The notes under the pieces were generated by a model. It saw only the letters and a program-made list of their open reading frames with translations, was not told the DNA's origin and ran no database searches. A stretch of 64,000 nt of DNA, from the NCBI RefSeq assembly GCF_002305875.1, contig NZ_CP022098.1:9176001-9240000 (forward strand), read 5' to 3'. Of this stretch, positions 8,966-17,314 are shown piece by piece. The stretch comes from Cystobacter fuscus (GTDB lineage Bacteria; Myxococcota; Myxococcia; Myxococcales; Myxococcaceae). Positions within the stretch are counted from its first letter, which is position 1. Every line of letters begins with the position of its first letter. Both the position numbers and the translations under genes were made by a program.

Positions 8966-9826
8966 GTGAGCATCACCTCGACCTCGACCTTGAGCTCGCC
9001 CCTGGCCCGCGAACGCCTCGTGTCCGCCCTCGCCGCCGATCCGCCGCGACTGGACCTCGCCGCGCTGGCCATCGCCACGCTCAATCAGCCCCACCTGGAC
9101 GCCGCGGCGTGCCTGCACACCCTGGACGCGCTGGCCGCCCGCGTGCAACTGGAGATGGAGCGGCACGCGGGCCACGGCGAGGTGCTCGCCGGCCTCACCG
9201 CGCTGCGGCACGTGCTGGCGGACATCGAGGGCTTTCGCGGCAACGAGGACGACTACCACTCGCCGGAAAACAGCTTCCTGGACCTGGTGCTCGAGCGCAA
9301 GGTGGGCCTGCCCATCTCGCTCTCGGTGCTCTACCTGGAGGTGGCGCGGCGCGCGGGCATCCCGCTCTACGGGGTGTCCTTTCCCGGCCACTTCCTGGTG
9401 GCGTGCAGCGCGGGGGACCACAAGCTCGTGGTGGACCCCTTCCACGAGGGGGAGATCCTCACCGAGGAGGGTTGTAAGCAGTTGCTCGAGCGCGTGGCGC
9501 CCCAGTTGCGCTTCAACCCCTCCATGCTGTCGCCAGCGCCCGTGGAGCTCATCGCCTACCGGATGCTGTCCAACCTGCGGCGCGTGTACCTGGAGCGCTC
9601 GGACTATGAGCGGGGGCTCGCCGTGGTGGATCTGCTGTTGATGCTCGCCCCCAACCACCCGGGCGAGCTGCGCACGCGCGCGGCGCTCCTGGCCAACCTG
9701 GGGGCCTACCGCGCGGCGCTCAAGGACGTGGAGCGCTGTCTGGAGCTGTCCCCGGACGCGCCGGACCGGGAGCGGCTGGAGATGACGGTCCGGGAGTTGC
9801 GCGAGCGCGCCGAGCTGCTGAACTAG
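8966..9826 (+). CDS. SirB1-like transglutaminase-fold protein with TPR
   Basis: 286 residues. Residues ~30-190 form the SirB1/transglutaminase-like core; GNEDDYHSPENSFLDLVLER and GLPISLSVLYLEVARRAGI are the hallmark segments, followed by GVSFPGHFLV with its histidine. The C-terminal ~80 residues are TPR-like helices (RGLAVVDLLLMLAPNHPGEL). The typical catalytic cysteine of transglutaminases is not evident, as is common in SirB1 proteins, whose role is poorly defined. GTG start with a weak ribosome site. The NUDIX gene follows after 4 nt, implying an operon. Confidence 0.85.
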   Translation: MSITSTSTLSSPLARERLVSALAADPPRLDLAALAIATLNQPHLDAAACLHTLDALAARVQLEMERHAGHGEVLAGLTALRHVLADIEGFRGNEDDYHSPENSFLDLVLERKVGLPISLSVLYLEVARRAGIPLYGVSFPGHFLVACSAGDHKLVVDPFHEGEILTEEGCKQLLERVAPQLRFNPSMLSPAPVELIAYRMLSNLRRVYLERSDYERGLAVVDLLLMLAPNHPGELRTRAALLANLGAYRAALKDVERCLELSPDAPDRERLEMTVRELRERAELLN

Positions 9827-9830
9827 CCCC

Positions 9831-10385
9831 ATGCGCCCACTTCCACCGTGGCCCCGCCTTCGCCGGGGCCTGGAGCACGACTACACCATCCTCACCGTCC
9901 GCCAGGACATCGTCGCGGACCCCCGCACCAGCCAGGAGCACCCCCGGGTGCGCATCGACTGCGGCGACTGGGTGAACGTCGTCGCGGTGACGCGCGAGGA
10001 CCAGCTCGTGCTCATCCGCCAGTACCGCTTCGGCATCTCCGCGGTGACGCTGGAGGTTCCCGGCGGCATCGTGGAGCCCGGGGAGGACCCGGCCCTGGCC
10101 GCCGCGCGCGAGCTGGAGGAGGAGACCGGCTACGTGGCGGGCCGGGTGGTCGCACTCGGGTCGGTCCATCCCAACCCGGCGCTCCAGGGCAACCGGTGCC
10201 ACAGCTACCTGGCGCTCGACTGCGTGAAGGCCCACGAGGGCAACCCGGATGCCGGCGAGGACATCCGCGTGGAGCTCCACCCCCGCGAGGCCGTTCCCCG
10301 GCTCATCCTCGAGGGGAGCATCACCCACTCGCTGGTGGTGGTGGCCTTCTACCTGGAGCACCTGCGCGCCGCGGCGCCCCGTTGA
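9831..10385 (+). CDS. NUDIX hydrolase (ADP-ribose pyrophosphatase-like)
   Basis: 184 residues with a complete NUDIX box: GGIVEPGEDPALAAARELEE followed by ETGY, fitting GX5EX7REUXEEXGU. Flanking strands and the PALQGNRCHSYLA segment resemble ADP-sugar pyrophosphatases. Cleaves a nucleoside diphosphate linked to another moiety with Mg2+; the precise substrate cannot be read from sequence. It begins 4 nt after the SirB1-like gene. Confidence 0.85.
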   Translation: MRPLPPWPRLRRGLEHDYTILTVRQDIVADPRTSQEHPRVRIDCGDWVNVVAVTREDQLVLIRQYRFGISAVTLEVPGGIVEPGEDPALAAARELEEETGYVAGRVVALGSVHPNPALQGNRCHSYLALDCVKAHEGNPDAGEDIRVELHPREAVPRLILEGSITHSLVVVAFYLEHLRAAAPR

Positions 10386-10405
10386 CTCCCCCCTGGGGGG
10401 CGAGT
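10385..10405. terminator. Possible bidirectional hairpin between convergent genes
   Basis: A run of six C and six G separated by one T, flanked by ACT and AGT, can form a GC-rich hairpin in the 28-bp gap between the convergent NUDIX and hydrolase genes. There is no T-tract, so intrinsic termination is uncertain. Confidence 0.35.
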
Positions 10406-10413
10406 GGAGGCGC

Positions 10414-11427
10414 TCAGCAGCCCACCAGACGCAGCCACAGGGAGATCATCGCCCAGCTGCGCAGCCGGTTGCGGTGGCCGTTGACGGCGTGGCCGACGTC
10501 GTCGACCTTGTCCACGAACACGTACGGCGAGCGGGGATAGGCCCGGGCCTCCTGAGCGGCATAGGCCGCGGGCGCCACCGCGTCGAACTCGCCCAGCTGC
10601 ACCATGATCGGCACGGTGATCTTCTCGGCCGGGATGGGCTCCGGGTTCTTCAGCAGGGTGAAGAGGTCCACGAGCTGTCCGCGCGGCACGAAGTCCGCCT
10701 CGGTGTTGTCGTAGGCGATGACCGCCGGGTCCACGTGCCCGCGATTCGGATCGTAGAAGAGCGCGGTGCGCAGCTCCGGGGGCACCTGCACGTAGGGGCC
10801 CTGCTCCAGCAGCGGGCCGAAGACCTCGTCCCCCACGGGCAGCGGGTGGTAGGTGTTGAGCCAGCCGGTGAGCACCACCGCATCGGCGTCCCGGTAGTAC
10901 GCCTGCGCGTAGGTGATGGTGAGCGCGCCGTTGGAGTGCCCCACGTAGAGGATCTTCTCGAAGGTGTTGCGCGCCGCGGTCGCCTTGAGCCGCTGCACCA
11001 CCTGGTGCAGGGAGCTGGCCGACTCCGACAGATCGAGGAAGTCCCCGTTCGGCTTGTCACTCTCCCCGGTGCCCAGCAGATCCAACGCGAGCACCGCGTA
11101 CTGCTGGCGCGCCATGTAGCGCGCGTACGAGTAGTCCTGGCGGTTGATCTCCGGCAGATCCCAGTAGTTGTGGTTGTAGGTGATGCCGTGCACGAGGATC
11201 TGCACCGGCTTGTTCTTCAAGCTCCCCTGGTAATACAGGTAGCCCACGAGGTTGTAGACGCGACCGTTGGACAAGCGCACGGGGAAGGTGCGCCGCTCCA
11301 CCTTGATGCCCCCCCAGGCTCCGGTCTCGGCATCGGCATCCACCGCCGCAGCCCTCGCCGGAACCAGGCACAGCCCCGCCACCACCAGGGCCATCCACAT
11401 GCTCATCCACCGGACCGTGCTTTTCAT
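10414..11427 (-). CDS. Secreted alpha/beta hydrolase
   Basis: 337 residues. Signal peptide MKSTVRWMSMWMALVVAG to ARAAA, then an alpha/beta hydrolase fold: oxyanion LVHGITYNH, nucleophile Ser165 in VGHSNGAL, an Asp in QLGEFDAVAP and the catalytic His in VDDVGHAVNGH. Likely a periplasmic or extracellular esterase/lipase. ATG 11425-11427 is preferred because TGAGGAT precedes it; an in-frame ATG at 11442 has no ribosome site. Upstream is an AT-rich divergent intergenic region. Confidence 0.8.
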   Translation of the reverse strand: MKSTVRWMSMWMALVVAGLCLVPARAAAVDADAETGAWGGIKVERRTFPVRLSNGRVYNLVGYLYYQGSLKNKPVQILVHGITYNHNYWDLPEINRQDYSYARYMARQQYAVLALDLLGTGESDKPNGDFLDLSESASSLHQVVQRLKATAARNTFEKILYVGHSNGALTITYAQAYYRDADAVVLTGWLNTYHPLPVGDEVFGPLLEQGPYVQVPPELRTALFYDPNRGHVDPAVIAYDNTEADFVPRGQLVDLFTLLKNPEPIPAEKITVPIMVQLGEFDAVAPAAYAAQEARAYPRSPYVFVDKVDDVGHAVNGHRNRLRSWAMISLWLRLVGC

Positions 11428-11462
11428 TGGAACCATCCTCATACGACTGTTCTAGAAACATC

Positions 11463-11518
11463 AATGTACACTAAAAACAAGAAGGATCCGATAGCCTTGG
11501 ATTGCCGAGTTGTACATT
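11463..11518. promoter_or_regulatory. Paired TGTACA inverted repeat in an AT-rich divergent promoter region
   Basis: AATGTACA (11463-11470) and TGTACATT (11511-11518) form an 8-bp inverted repeat 40 bp apart; each half contains the palindrome TGTACA. They sit in a ~150-bp AT-rich island (11445-11580) that stands out from the GC-rich surroundings and separates divergent genes. Likely promoter/operator DNA; regulator unknown. Confidence 0.35.
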
Positions 11519-11630
11519 TTTCACACGATTCTCCTGCATTTCCGTTAATTCCAATAAATTATATTTTTATTGAAATAGGGCGACTCGTGACAGCAGGAGG
11601 CGTGCCCCGGCCCCGCCGGAATCTGACACC

Positions 11631-12464
11631 ATGGCCGGCCACGGAGGGACAGACGGCGTGAGGCGACAAGAGGTGGAGGAGCGGCTGGGGAGACTGGAGT
11701 TGCCGTTCAACGCCTATGGGGTGGATCCCTACGGCGTGTCCCGGTGGCACCTGGGAGTGGTCTTCGAGGTGCAGGCGTTCTTCTACCGGAACTACTTCCG
11801 GGTGAAGTGCCAGGGAATCGAGCACGTGCCCGCCCGGGGCCGGGCCATGCTGGTGGGCAACCACTCGGGGGGCGTGGCGGTGGACGGGGCCATGGTCGTC
11901 GCCTCGTGCTTCCTGGAGGCCAATCCCCCGCGCCTGGCCCAGGCCATGGCGGAGAAGTTCATCGGCGCCATGCCCCTGGCGTCGGTGTGGGCCAGCCGCT
12001 GCGGTCACTTCACCGGCCTGCCGGAGAACGCGCAGCGCCTGTTGGAGGACGAACGGCTGCTGCTCGTGTTCCCCGAGGGGGCGCGGGGCACCGCGAAGCT
12101 CTACCCCCAGCGCTATGATCTGGTGGACTTCGGCACGGGCTTCATGCGCCTGGCGCTCAAGACCCGCACCCCCATCATCCCCTTCGGCTTCCTGGGAGGG
12201 GGCTCGGCCATCCCCACGGTGGCCAACCTCTACGGGCTGGGCCGGGCGCTCGGCATGCCCTACGTGCCCGTCACCCCCTACCTGCTGCCGCTGCCCCTGC
12301 CGGTGCCGCTGGAAATCCACTACGGCGAGCCCCTGGTGTTCGAGGGGACGGGCAACGAGGAGGACTCGGTCATCCAGGGCTACGTGGAGCAGGTGAAGGC
12401 GCGCATCGCGGACATCATCGAGCGGCGCCGCCACGAGCGCTGGCAGGGAGAAGTGAAGCCATGA
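11631..12464 (+). CDS. Lysophospholipid acyltransferase family protein (PlsC/DAGAT-like)
   Basis: 277 residues. Acyltransferase block 1 is NHSGGVAVDG (His and Asp spaced as in the diacylglycerol-acyltransferase-like branch, not strict HX4D), and block 3 is FPEGARG. TPIIPFGFLGGG corresponds to block 4. It would transfer an acyl group to a glycerolipid or similar acceptor at the inner membrane. The stop overlaps the next gene's ATG by 4 nt, pointing to a two-gene operon with the epimerase-like protein. Confidence 0.8.
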   Translation: MAGHGGTDGVRRQEVEERLGRLELPFNAYGVDPYGVSRWHLGVVFEVQAFFYRNYFRVKCQGIEHVPARGRAMLVGNHSGGVAVDGAMVVASCFLEANPPRLAQAMAEKFIGAMPLASVWASRCGHFTGLPENAQRLLEDERLLLVFPEGARGTAKLYPQRYDLVDFGTGFMRLALKTRTPIIPFGFLGGGSAIPTVANLYGLGRALGMPYVPVTPYLLPLPLPVPLEIHYGEPLVFEGTGNEEDSVIQGYVEQVKARIADIIERRRHERWQGEVKP

Positions 12465-13441
12465 GGGTGCTCATCCTGGGCATCACCGGAGCGGTGGCAC
12501 GGCGCGTGGCGATGGGCCTGCACGCGCGCAAGCACACGGTGGTGGGCATCGACACGAGGCCCTGGCCGGACGCCCCCAAGGGCATCGAAGTGCACGTGGA
12601 GGACCTGCGCAAGCGGGCGGCGGAGGATCTGTTCCGCACCCGGCGGCCCGAGGCCGTGGTGCACATGGCCACGGTGACGTCGCTGCGCGTGCAGGGCGAG
12701 GAGCGCCACCGCATCAACCTGGGCGGCACCCGCGTGGTGTTCGAGCACTGTCAGGCGTACGGCGTGAAGCACGCCGTCTTCGTGGGCCGCCACACCTTCT
12801 ACGGGGCGGCCCCGGACTCGGCGCTCTACCACACCGAGGACGAGCCCCCCAAGGAGCTGGCCTCGTTCCCGGAGCTGGCGGACCTGGTGGCCGCGGATCT
12901 CTACGCGTCCACGGCGTTGTGGCGCACGCCGCAGCTGGCCACGTCGGTGCTGCGCGTGTGCTACACGCTGGGGCCCTCGGCACAGGGCACGCTGGCCACC
13001 TTCCTGCGCGGCCGGCGCGTGCCGCTCGTGGCGGGGTACGATCCGCTCTTCCAGTTCATGCACGAGGACGACGTGGCGGCGGCCATCGTTCGCGCGGTGG
13101 AGAAGCGTCCCCGGGGCATCTTCAACGTGGCCGGGCCCCAGCCGCTGCCGCTGTCCGTCATCGTCCACCAGGCCCAGCGCATCGGGGTGCCCCTGCCGCT
13201 CGCGGTGCTGCGCCAGCTCATCGGCCGCTTCGGCCTGCCCCGCCTGCCCCCGGGGGCGCTCAACCACCTGAAGTACCCCATCGTGGTGGATGCCCGGAGC
13301 TTCCACACCACCGCGGACTTCCAGCACCAGTACGACGAAATCCAGACCGTCCAGTCCTTCCTGGCGGCCAATCCCCCGCCGCCTCCCCGCCGCGAGCAGG
13401 TGCGTCAACGGCTGGAGACGCTCGGTGTGATCAAGCGATAG
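12461..13441 (+). CDS. NAD(P)-dependent epimerase/SDR family protein
   Basis: 326 residues of extended-SDR type. N-terminal Rossmann segment MRVLILGITGAVARRVA, Asp near VVGIDTRPW, then VVHMATVTS and a C-terminal segment RGIFNVAGPQPLPLSVIVHQ typical of NAD-dependent epimerases. The YxxxK catalytic pair is not obvious at its usual place (LYASTALWRT), so activity may be altered. Coupled (ATGA) with the acyltransferase. Confidence 0.75.
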   Translation: MRVLILGITGAVARRVAMGLHARKHTVVGIDTRPWPDAPKGIEVHVEDLRKRAAEDLFRTRRPEAVVHMATVTSLRVQGEERHRINLGGTRVVFEHCQAYGVKHAVFVGRHTFYGAAPDSALYHTEDEPPKELASFPELADLVAADLYASTALWRTPQLATSVLRVCYTLGPSAQGTLATFLRGRRVPLVAGYDPLFQFMHEDDVAAAIVRAVEKRPRGIFNVAGPQPLPLSVIVHQAQRIGVPLPLAVLRQLIGRFGLPRLPPGALNHLKYPIVVDARSFHTTADFQHQYDEIQTVQSFLAANPPPPPRREQVRQRLETLGVIKR

Positions 13442-13520
13442 CACCATCCCGGGCTCGCACTCCGGCGCGCGCGCCGCTAGCCTGCCCCCTCGCGGCGGAG
13501 CAGCCGCCGAGGGGGCTTCG

Positions 13521-15761
13521 ATGATCGTCGTACCGTCCACGTTGGATGCGGTCACCGTCCATACCGAGGGGGCGCTCTGCACACGACTGGCGTCGGTGCC
13601 GTGCGAGCGGGGAAGTGTTCCACGCCAGGTGCGCATCGAGGGACTGCCGCTGAGCCTGCGCACCGGCTCGCTCCGGGCGGCCGTCCTCCAGGGTCCCCCG
13701 GGCCTGTGCGTGCGCGAGGTGCGGCCCGTCCTCGACGTGCGACTGCCCCCGGAGGCGGACCTGCCCACCACCCAGCGCGCCCTGGAAGAAGCCCAGGACA
13801 AGCTCGCCACCGTCTCGGCCGAGCTGGAGCGGCTGCAACGCGACGTCCTCACCCTGCGCAACCTCAAGCCCTCCTTCCCGCCGCGCCCCAAGGACGAGCC
13901 CCGCCCCCCTCGTGAGCCCGCCCTCACCTCCGTGCTCGCGCTGGCGGACTTCGTCGACCGGGAGCTGGCCACCCTGCACACCCGGCAGCTCGAGCTGGAG
14001 CGCCAGCAGCGCGACGCCGCCACCGAGGTGGAGCTGCGCCGGCGACGGCTGGAGGAGGGCTCGTCCGCGGCGCGGGGTCAACGCGCGCAGTTGCACCGCG
14101 CCGTCGTCCTCACGCTGTCCGAGGCGGCCCTGGAGGCGGGCGCGCCGGATGCCCACGTCCAGCTCGCGCTCGAGTACGCCGTGTCCGGCGCCCGCTGGGT
14201 GCCCGGGTACGACTTGCGGATGCCCCGCACCCTCGACGGGGGCTCGCTGCGCATGCGCGCCTCCATCCTCCAGCGCACCGGCGAGGACTGGAGCCAGGTG
14301 CGCGTGTCCCTGTCCACCGCGCGTCTGGAGCGGCGCGCCGAGGTGCCCGAGCTGAAGGCCCTGCGCATCGGCCGGCGCCAGCCTCCTCCGGCGCGCTCGG
14401 GCTGGAGGGAGCCACCTCCGGGACTCGACGAGCTGTTCGCCAGCTACGACACCGCCCGGCCCCCGAATCCTCCGCCCCCCGCCCCACCGGCTCCCGAGCG
14501 TACCCGCGTCCGCGAGTTCGCCATGCCCCCGGCGCCCCAGCGCATCACCCAGTCGGCCCTGCCCGTGGTGGGGGGCGCCCCCCGGGGAGGTCCGGGAGGA
14601 GGAGGACCGCCTCCCCCCGCCATGTCCGCGCCGCCACCGCCTCCCGCGCCCGCGCCTGGCGCGGCCCCCCCCTCCGCCAAGAAGAAGTCCATGGTCCCGC
14701 TCATGCGGCGCCAGGAGGAGCTCGACGAGGGGGGCGAGGCGGAGCTGTCCGACGAGCTGGCCCCCTCCATGGATCTGATGGAAGCGGATGAGCTGGATAC
14801 CGTCCCGTTGACCCTGGAACGGTCTCGCTCCGCCAGCCAGTCGTCACCCGCCCCGGCTCCGGGAGAACTGGAGCCGGGGGTCGACCTGCTCGACTACGCG
14901 GGCCTCGTGCTGGGCTCCGCGGAGGAGCCCGAGGCGCGGGGACGGTTGCACCCCCAGCGCGAGTCCCTGCCGCGCGAGCAGCTCCTGGTGCTGGGCGTGC
15001 ACCTGCACGTGGATGTGTTCGCGCTCATCGCCTCGTCGGAGCAGGAGGCGGAGGCCCTCCAGCAGGAGGAACCCCCGACCTGGTGCGTGCCGCCCGATCA
15101 CTCCACGCCCCACTTCGACTACCGCTTCGACGTGGAGGCGCGCGTGGAGGTGCCCTCGGATGGGCGCTGGCACACCGTACCGGTGTTCTCCGCCCCGGTG
15201 GGCCTGAGTACCGAGTACGTCTGCGTGCCCTCGGTGGAGCCGCGTGTCTTCCGCACCGTGAAGGTGGAGAACCGCACGCCCCATGCCCTGCTCGCCGGCC
15301 CGGTGGATGTCACGCTCGGGGAAGAGTTCCTGATGACGTCGCCCCTGCCCACGCTCGTGCCGGGCACCACCCAGCGGCTCGGCCTGGGCGTCGAGGAGTC
15401 CCTCAAGGTGTCGCGCCACACGCGCTTCGATGAGCTGTCCGGCGGCATGTTCAACAACGCCAGCACGCTGCAACACCACGTGCGCGTCGAGCTGGCCAAC
15501 CGCACCTCCCAACGCGTCACCGTGGAGGTGCTCGAGCGCGTGCCGTCCGTGCCCCCCTCGGAGAAGGACATCAAGGTGGAGGAAACCGAGGTGAAACCCC
15601 CGTGGAGCAGGCGCGTGCCGCCGCCAGGAGAGCCCCCCGTGGAGGGCGAGCGGGCCTGGAGGATCACCCTGCAACCCGGAGAGACCCAGACGCTCAGCGC
15701 CGCGTGGACCGTGCGGATTCCCTCGAACAAGGTGCTCGTGGGCGGCAACCGGAGGACATGA
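13521..15761 (+). CDS. DUF4139 (MuiA-like) protein, long paralogue
   Basis: 746 residues. N-terminal DUF4140-like region (~1-90), a coiled coil (~residues 80-200, rich in LEEAQDKL/ELERLQRD-type heptads), then the DUF4139 beta-rich region beginning at VQLALEYAVSGARWVPGYDLRMP. A Pro/Gly-rich insert (~residues 315-400) splits the domain. MuiA-type proteins are linked to mucoidy control in Bacteroides/Azotobacter literature, but the mechanism is unknown. No signal peptide seen. It overlaps the next paralogue by 4 nt. Confidence 0.75.
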   Translation: MIVVPSTLDAVTVHTEGALCTRLASVPCERGSVPRQVRIEGLPLSLRTGSLRAAVLQGPPGLCVREVRPVLDVRLPPEADLPTTQRALEEAQDKLATVSAELERLQRDVLTLRNLKPSFPPRPKDEPRPPREPALTSVLALADFVDRELATLHTRQLELERQQRDAATEVELRRRRLEEGSSAARGQRAQLHRAVVLTLSEAALEAGAPDAHVQLALEYAVSGARWVPGYDLRMPRTLDGGSLRMRASILQRTGEDWSQVRVSLSTARLERRAEVPELKALRIGRRQPPPARSGWREPPPGLDELFASYDTARPPNPPPPAPPAPERTRVREFAMPPAPQRITQSALPVVGGAPRGGPGGGGPPPPAMSAPPPPPAPAPGAAPPSAKKKSMVPLMRRQEELDEGGEAELSDELAPSMDLMEADELDTVPLTLERSRSASQSSPAPAPGELEPGVDLLDYAGLVLGSAEEPEARGRLHPQRESLPREQLLVLGVHLHVDVFALIASSEQEAEALQQEEPPTWCVPPDHSTPHFDYRFDVEARVEVPSDGRWHTVPVFSAPVGLSTEYVCVPSVEPRVFRTVKVENRTPHALLAGPVDVTLGEEFLMTSPLPTLVPGTTQRLGLGVEESLKVSRHTRFDELSGGMFNNASTLQHHVRVELANRTSQRVTVEVLERVPSVPPSEKDIKVEETEVKPPWSRRVPPPGEPPVEGERAWRITLQPGETQTLSAAWTVRIPSNKVLVGGNRRT

Positions 15762-17314
15762 TGCATCCCCCCATTCATCTGCCCATCGTCAAGGTCACCG
15801 TGCTCGAGGATCGGGCGCTGGTGGAGCGCCGCGCGGACGTGGAACTGCCCGCGGGAGCCCACCCGTTGCGCGTGGAGGGCCTCTCCCCGCTCGCGGTGGA
15901 CCGCTCGCTCCAGGCCCAGCTCACCGGAGGCAGCGTGGCGCAGGCGCGCCTGCACCGGGCCTGGAAGCAGAAACCCCGCGAGGGCTCGCCCGAGGGCAAG
16001 ACGGAAGCCCGCCTCCGTGTGGACGCGCTGGAAGCGGAGTGGAAGCGCGCCCAGGTGGACGTGCAACGGCTCCAGTCCCGCGTGGAGGTGGTGAACGCGG
16101 CACGCGAGGACGTGCTGCGCGCCATCGCCGAGTTCGCCGGGGCCAGCGAGGCGAAGCCGGAGTCCTGGCACGAGCAGCTCGAGACGGTGCGCGCGAGCAC
16201 CACCGCCGCCGAGGAGGCCCTGCGCCAGGCGCGGCAGCACGCGGAGCGGACACGGCAGCGGCTGGTGGAGGCCCAGGCGGCGCTCGCCCAGGGAGAGCAA
16301 CCCGAGCCCCTCCTCGTCACCACCGCGGAGCTTCAGGTGGAGCACCCCACGGGGGGAAGTGTGTCCCTGCGGCTCACCTACCTGGTGCCGTGCGCGGTGT
16401 GGCGGCCCGCCTACCGGGCCACGCTCGCCTCCACCGGGGGCGGCGAGTCGGTGACGCTCGAGTGCGAGGCCATGGTGTGGCAGCGCACCGAGGAGGAGTG
16501 GAAGGACGTGGAGCTGCTGTTCTCCACGGCCCGGCCCACCCTGGGCGCCTCCCCACCCCGGCTGGTGGAGGACTGGCTGCGGCTGCGCGACAAGAGCGAG
16601 CAGGAGAAGCACACGGTGGACGTCGCCGTGCGCGAGGAGGTCATCCAGAAGACGGGCGAAGGAGCGGCACAGCAGACGGAGGAGCTGCCGGGACTGGACG
16701 ATGGCGGCGAGGCCCTGACGCTCACGGCGCGCCACCGCGTCACCCTGCCCTCGAATGGAGCGCCCCACCGGGTGCCGCTCTTCGCGTTCACCTCGCCGGC
16801 GGTGTCCGAGTTCATCGGACACCCGGAGCACTCACCCCTGGTGCACCGCGTGGCGCGCTTCGACAACCGGGGCCCGGCCGTGCTGCTGGCGGGCCCGGTG
16901 GAGCTGGTGCGCGCCAGCGGCTACGTGGGCCGCGCCCAGCTCAAGTTCACCGGCGTGGGCGAGCGGCTCGCGCTGGGCTTCGGCAGCGAGGACACACTGC
17001 GCATCGTGCGCCAGTCGGACGTGAAGTACGACACCCAGCGGCTCACGGGACGACGCACGCGAACCCATCTGGTGAAGCTCTTCCTCTCGCACACCGGCGA
17101 GCGCCCCGTGCGCGTGGCCATCGAGGAGCGCATGCCCGTCTCCGAGGTGGAGGCGGTCGAGGTGAAGCTGCTCGAGGAGCAGACGCGGCCCTCACCTACG
17201 AAGGTGAGCGAGGAGGGCATTCTGCGCTTCGAGCTGGCCGCCCCACCCCGCTCCCAGCAGGAGCTGACCCTCGCCTACGCGGTGGCCAGCTCCGCCAAGG
17301 TGTCCGGCCTCTAG
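15758..17314 (+). CDS. DUF4139 (MuiA-like) protein, short paralogue
   Basis: 518 residues, same architecture as its upstream neighbour without the Pro-rich insert: DUF4140-like start (VKVTVLEDRALVERRADVEL), coiled coil (~85-180), and DUF4139 core (LTYLVPCAVWRPAYRATL). ATG 15758 overlaps the previous stop (ATGA). Its TAG and the convergent mvaS stop are interleaved within CTAG at 17311-17314, leaving no intergenic space. The tandem pair suggests a hetero-oligomer. Confidence 0.75.
   Translation: MMHPPIHLPIVKVTVLEDRALVERRADVELPAGAHPLRVEGLSPLAVDRSLQAQLTGGSVAQARLHRAWKQKPREGSPEGKTEARLRVDALEAEWKRAQVDVQRLQSRVEVVNAAREDVLRAIAEFAGASEAKPESWHEQLETVRASTTAAEEALRQARQHAERTRQRLVEAQAALAQGEQPEPLLVTTAELQVEHPTGGSVSLRLTYLVPCAVWRPAYRATLASTGGGESVTLECEAMVWQRTEEEWKDVELLFSTARPTLGASPPRLVEDWLRLRDKSEQEKHTVDVAVREEVIQKTGEGAAQQTEELPGLDDGGEALTLTARHRVTLPSNGAPHRVPLFAFTSPAVSEFIGHPEHSPLVHRVARFDNRGPAVLLAGPVELVRASGYVGRAQLKFTGVGERLALGFGSEDTLRIVRQSDVKYDTQRLTGRRTRTHLVKLFLSHTGERPVRVAIEERMPVSEVEAVEVKLLEEQTRPSPTKVSEEGILRFELAAPPRSQQELTLAYAVASSAKVSGL

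Noticed and set aside
10385-10405. A confident intrinsic terminator
   Set aside because: Hairpin without a T-tract and with a one-base loop centre; kept only as a low-confidence feature.
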